Shown here piece after piece: positions 59,636 to 64,000 of a stretch of 64,000 nt of DNA (the first letter of the stretch is position 1; every line of letters begins with the position of its first letter). A program made the translations under genes and the position numbers. The notes under the pieces were generated by a model. That model did no database searches and was not told where the DNA came from. It worked only from the letters and a program-made list of their open reading frames with translations. The DNA is from Welwitschia mirabilis (Eukaryota > Gnetophyta > Gnetopsida > Welwitschiales). The stretch is from positions 145,412,305-145,476,304 of the forward strand of contig JBOZIK010000001.1 in assembly GCA_051453625.1 (NCBI GenBank), read 5' to 3'.

Positions 59636-60349
59636 GGGTGATTGTAGGATGGTTAACTAGATCATTAATTTGGTCAATCAGATGTGGTTGGTTAACTAGC
59701 ATAAAATCCCTATCACCTAGACCTTCTTAGTTATGTAGGCCCTTTAGTAGAAGTTGGTAGTGCAGATAGAAAGTTTATTTACTAAATAGGATCTGTATAA
59801 TTTTTTCCATATTCTCATAATAATTATTAAATTATGTTTATGCTTATATGATTTTTGTTCTCTTATTTGACATTGATATAAAAAAGGAGGAGAACTAGTT
59901 GTATATCTGTTTGTAATGCTTATCGAAATGCATTTTGTTTTATGTTTTCAAATTGGTTTATCAACTATTTTTGTGCAACTTAAAATTCACATGAGCTTAA
60001 CATTTTTCAATGATGAACATTAAGAATCCAAATGATGTTTATCTTATATTTGCAATGCACTTCATTTGTTTAAAATATTGCATGATGTTATTCTATATTT
60101 ACAATGAATGTTAAAAGTTATGTGATCAAAATGTGTTTTTCAGATATATTGTGTTCTTAACTCTTCAAATACACACCTTAAATTATGTTTATTTTAGTAT
60201 AAAATTTGATTTATCAGAATGTCTTAAATTGATTTCAAAAGGATAAATATTTTGCAAAGAATGATCGGCATTTTGTGAGGTGGAGTTTTATTAGTTTTAA
60301 ATATGTTTACAATTAAGTATTGTTTTCCCTTAATGTTAAAGGAGGAGAT
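59636..60349 (+). other. Post-pol spacer with LTR-type motifs and three polypurine boxes
   Basis: 59640-59710 repeats the LTR motif (GGTTAACTAGATC, GGTCAATCAGATG, GGTTAACTAGC). Purine boxes are at about 59880-59897 (AAAAAAGGAGGAGAACTAG), 60278-60288 (GTGAGGTGGAG) and 60333-60349 (TGTTAAAGGAGGAGAT). The last abuts the 3' LTR. There is no ORF. Confidence 0.65.
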
Positions 60350-62099
60350 TGTTAAATTATATTTTATAAATTAATGTCAAACTAATGTTTTATGTATAGA
60401 AAATTTTGTATATCTTGTACAAAAGATNNNNNNNNNNNNNNNNNNNNNNNNNNNNNNNNNNNNNNNNNNNNNNNNNNNNNNNNNNNNNNNNNNNNNNNNN
60501 NNNNNNNNNNNNNNNNNNNNNNNNNNNNNNNNNNNNNNNNNNNNNNNNNNNNNNNNNNNNNNNNNNNNNNNNNNNNNNNNNNNNNNNNNNNNNNNNNNNN
60601 NNNNNNNNNNNNNNNNNNNNNNNNNNNNNNNNNNNNNNNNNNNNNNNNNNNNNNNNNNNNNNNNNNNNNNNNNNNNNNNNNNNNNNNNNNNNNNNNNNNN
60701 NNNNNNNNNNNNNNNNNNNNNNNNNNNNNNNNNNNNNNNNNNNNNNNNNNNNNNNNNNNNNNNNNNNNNNNNNNNNNNNNNNNNNNNNNNNNNNNNNNNN
60801 NNNNNNNNNNNNNNNNNNNNNNNNNNNNNNNNNNNNNNNNNNNNNNNNNNNNNNNNNNNNNNNNNNNNNNNNNNNNNNNNNNNNNNNNNNNNNNNNNNNN
60901 NNNNNNNNNNNNNNNNNNNNNNNNNNNNNNNNNNNNNNNNNNNNNNNNNNNNNNNNNNNNNNNNNNNNNNNNNNNNNNNNNNNNATCGAATGACAAGGGG
61001 TTGACTAGACCTTTGATGAGGTTGACTAGATTTGTGGATCTGAGAATAGTGCTCTTAAACTGATTGCTAAGGGATTTATTAGATTCAAGCACTGTGTAGC
61101 TGATATCCCTGAGCCGATCATTATAAAAGCAACTAGATACCTGAAGGGATCGACCAAACCTAATGCAGGAAATTAGAATAAACTTTTATTACAATTAGTA
61201 GGTAACCAGATAAAATTGCAGGCAACTGAATGGGGGTCAACTAAATCCTGAGGGATAACTGAAAACTTCACTTGGGTGACTTATATAAGTCCTGACATCA
61301 AATGGGATTGACCAGACTTTTGAGGGGTTAACCGAATGGAACAGAATTAAAATTATTTATTAATTTTGTATCTGTTATGTATTTATTAGATAGCTATTTT
61401 CTAGCTGTTTATAGCCATTAGAAGTACATTTTTAAATGTAATAAACCCTAAAAGCTTCTAATATAAATAGCCAAGAGAGATAATACAAAAGAATCTTTTT
61501 TAACTCTTAATAAAAGTACTAAAATCTTATGATATTCACTGTTGGATCTTAGCATTTGTACTCCTGAATAAGTAAGCTTTATCATTTTGTACATGTACAT
61601 TCAAAATTAGATCTTACACTTTATTATGGTAGTATATATAGGAAAAGAGCTTAATTGAAATCATTGTAGTAAAGAAAGAGTGATATTTATGCATTAAGGA
61701 ATTTTTACTATTATTATTATATCCTCTAAAGATTGAAACTGAACCTATAAAAGTCCAATTAAAAAGGCTGAGACTTAGCTTGCAAAAGTCCATTTATAAA
61801 GATTACAGATGAACCAAAAATACTTAAAAGAGTTAACAAAAGACCAAATCAAGCTTGGAGATAAGATAATTGTTGAGAGTGGAGTAGGAGGTTTTATTGA
61901 ACCACTATAAAATCCTATGTGCATTTATTTGGTATTTTATGTTTTATATCAGTTTCATTACTTTGAATACTTTCAGTGTTTCTTTATATGCACGATTTTA
62001 TTAGCAAGTTATTTTGAGAAAGTTTTTATTATACTGTGATTTTGGTTGATTATTTTTAAATAACCTATTCATCTCCCCTCTAGGTTCTCAATCCTATCA
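60350..62099 (+). repeat. 3' LTR of the second copia, with a 557-N gap
   Basis: Starts TGTTAAATTATA and ends TCCTATCA. It matches the 5' LTR on both sides of the gap (60428-60984). TATA box at 61462-61470. Followed by TAAAC (62100-62104). Confidence 0.9.
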
Positions 62100-62312
62100 T
62101 AAACATCTTTATCATATATGTCTTCCATTCCATATATGTCATCAGACAACTGATCTTGCACTTTCACTTTTGAGCCTTTTCATGAAATATTATCTTTTAA
62201 GATCTAACATTGAATTTTGCTTATCATGATCTAATTTTCTTTGTAATGGCTTGCTTATATAATGACATAAAATATTTAATAAGTGTAATAATCAAAACTA
62301 CATTTACCAACA
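62100..62312 (-). repeat. Minus-strand copia LTR (copy B), part 2
   Basis: Continuation of 52285-53505. At 62312 the minus strand begins TGTTGGTAAATGTAG after the polypurine tract ATCATCAAAAAGGAGAAGAT (62313-62332). It is thus the 3' LTR of a minus-strand copia whose interior lies to the right. Confidence 0.8.
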
Positions 62313-62819
62313 ATCTTCTCCTTTTTGATGATGTCCAAAACTTGACAATCTTGTTAGTTTAATTTGATTAAATCAAATTGAAATTTGATATTCATGTTAA
62401 AGGTAGAAAAGTAAATAGACCTTTGATAATACCACTTGAATATTTAATACTAACACATAAGATAATTTTTACAATGGTATTGGAAAATTCATGATATTAG
62501 CTACTTGAATAACCATGTAGGATGTAAAGAAGAAAGGCATAAAAACATTTGATAATTTAATTTAAAAATGTTAATAACTAAAACATTTGATAATTTAATT
62601 TAAAAATGTAAATAACTAATCATGTAATATATGGTAATAGTAATGAGCCAATAATAAAATTAGAGCATTAGAATTAAATTATGTCCCAATAACATATCAT
62701 GAAATACCTAGTATGGATATATCCTAAGAAATCCATGTGTGTAGTCCTATAAGTTCATAATGCATCATTTAATTTTTAATATAATCTTTATTAGCATTTA
62801 TCGTCTTAATCAAAATCTG
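62313..62819 (-). other. Post-pol remnant of copia B, with a short tandem duplication
   Basis: Polypurine tract at 62313-62332. 62548-62620 contains a 37-base tandem duplication (AAACATTTGATAATTTAATT...). The sequence resembles 36920-37020 of copia A. No RNase H end is readable before the Athila-like segment begins. Confidence 0.45.
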
Positions 62820-64000
62820 TTGATTTATTAGTTGGCATTCTCTACCTACCTATTGGTTTAAGGATGATATGTAAAATCTATCTTATATAAAATCCCTATT
62901 AATTTCATTAACCTCTTAATGCTTTTATTAACAAAATGTATTACTTGATCACTAATTAATTTCTTTGAGTGTTCAAATTATTGTAAGATATGTTTCTTAA
63001 GGAAATTGACCACTCTTTTTACATGATTTTTTTATTACTTGGGCCTCCATCCATTTAGTAACATAATTGACATAAGAGATCATGTATTAATACCCATTTA
63101 ATTTTGGAAAAGGTCTAGTAAAATCAATTCATCATATGTCAAATAATTTACATTATAAAATAAGGTTCATTGGAATTTCATCAGTTCTTCTTAAACCTAT
63201 GATTTTTTGGTAATGATCACATTTGAAGACATAGTCTCAAGAGTTTTGAAATAAAAAAGGCTAGTAGAATCCACTTTGTAAGAACTTGTGAGTTATTTTC
63301 TTTCTGTTGAAATGACATTCATAGATACTATCATGACATAGTTGTATGATTTTCTATTGTTTCTACTATGGAATACATCATCCGGATATTTCATCCTTTC
63401 CTATTTAATATAGAAATGGTTTCTACCAAATATAATTTTTAATTTTCTTCATAACTAGTTATTTATCCTTGTTAGACCAAGTATGCGTGACTTAAAGGAT
63501 AGAGAGATAATTAGCTATATCACCATATCTTGGGTCTTAATGTTAAGGATTAGTATGTACTAGTAGTAGTTTTTCATCTAGAAATTCATCATCAAAGATA
63601 TCCTTAGTTTGATTTGATGGGGCTAGTTCTAAATGTAAGAGACGATTTACTGTTACCTTCTTGTTTTCTTATTTATTCCTTATGTCTAGGTCAAATTCTC
63701 ATATGAAAAAATACTAACAAATAATTCATACATTATTAATCTATTTTACTACTATGAATTTAATACCAAAATGGTTAGTATATTTCTAGGTCTTAAATTT
63801 GATAAGGTAATGTTGGAAATTATCTAGTGTGGTAATGATGGCCAATAGTTCCTTTTCAGTAGTTGTGTAATTGCATTGGGGGCTTCTAGAATGTAGTGGA
63901 TGACATAAGATTTATGATTAATGTATTTTCCTAGGACTACACTAATGACAATATTACTTACATGACATATTAATTCAAATAAGTATTACCAATTTAACAT
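62820..64000 (-). pseudogene. Athila-like RNase H and integrase, minus strand, running off the window
   Basis: From the right edge the minus strand reads CNYTTTEKELLAIITTLDNF and QHYLIKFKT (RNase H), EFDLDIRNK, RLLHLELAPSN, DEFLDEKLLLVH, a KIGKDEIS-like piece and KFLQSGFY. Next come FKCDHYQKI, RRTDEIPMNLIL, a DFTRPFPKLNGYQYM piece and YVNYVTKWMEAQVIKKS, ending with LISDQVIHFVNKS (about 62950). These are the Athila signatures in order (NYtTTEKElLAvv, EFDleI, dDFPDEqLl, ILqSGFYWPtlF, eiFDVWGIDFmGPFP, vDYVSKWVEA, SDqGtHF). Stops are frequent. The integrase breaks off at about 62820 against copia B. Confidence 0.8.

Larger units (their letters stand above)
53506..62099 (+). mobile_element. Second full-length Sirevirus-like copia, degenerate, nested in LTR copy B
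   Basis: LTRs at 53506-54969 and 60350-62099 bound a primer-binding site, a shortened gag, protease, integrase, RT, RNase H and three polypurine boxes. The target duplication is TAAAC on both sides (53501-53505, 62100-62104). It is related to, but distinct from, the copia at 3752. It has no extra ORF between RNase H and the 3' LTR. It is inserted plus-wise into a minus-strand copia LTR. Gaps (57454-57553, 58862-58945, 59265-59364, 60428-60984) leave parts unread. Confidence 0.9.

Noticed and set aside
60382-61092. Frames of about 200 codons across the large gap
   Set aside because: Nearly all N; no sequence behind them.

Overview
The window looks like a heterochromatic stretch of a large, AT-rich plant nuclear genome, probably an angiosperm. 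Almost everything recognisable is plant LTR retrotransposon: Ty1-copia elements primed by initiator-Met tRNA, Ty3-gypsy elements of the Athila/Tat type primed by a tRNA-Asp-like site, one LINE, and LTR fragments. There is no bacterial-type gene, rRNA, tRNA or CRISPR array. All elements are old. Their reading frames are interrupted mainly by TAG, TAA and TGA where the families have Gln, Arg or Trp, which is the signature of C-to-T decay of methylated DNA. Runs of N, mostly 100 long, show a draft scaffold. No autonomous intact gene is visible.

Layout. 1-3.75 kb holds the minus-strand gag and protease of an Athila-like element whose RT, RNase H and integrase core are deleted. Its leader and 5' LTR are split by two later insertions. 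The first is a full 9.1-kb Sirevirus-like copia at 3752-12863 (target duplication CAAGT). The second is a full 13.2-kb gypsy element at 13476-26628 (target duplication ATAAC). The rest of the Athila 5' LTR resumes at 26629 and probably ends near 27713. From 27.7 to 33.8 kb I see no recognisable gene. A minus-strand LINE reverse transcriptase follows (33.86-35.45 kb), then a minus-strand copia LTR with its polypurine tracts and RNase H tail (35.45-37.62 kb), a probable minus-strand gypsy LTR with a TATA box, a truncated copia copy (41.05-42.65 kb), a second copia gag-protease remnant (43.5-44.4 kb) and two copies of a 1.4-1.5 kb LTR-like repeat (44.4 and 50.8 kb). Between those copies, 48.9-50.3 kb is the only CpG-retaining, host-like segment and carries a PPR-type fragment. 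A second full copia (53506-62099, target duplication TAAAC) sits inside another minus-strand copia LTR. The window ends in a minus-strand Athila-like RNase H and integrase.

The points most worth attention are three. Both the copia at 3.75 kb and the gypsy at 13.5 kb carry a post-pol gene with the same plant-specific accessory domain, resembling the 'putative plant transposon protein' family. The gypsy element also appears to carry an antisense reading frame. And in several elements a family-specific short palindromic motif that fills the LTR reappears between RNase H and the polypurine tract.
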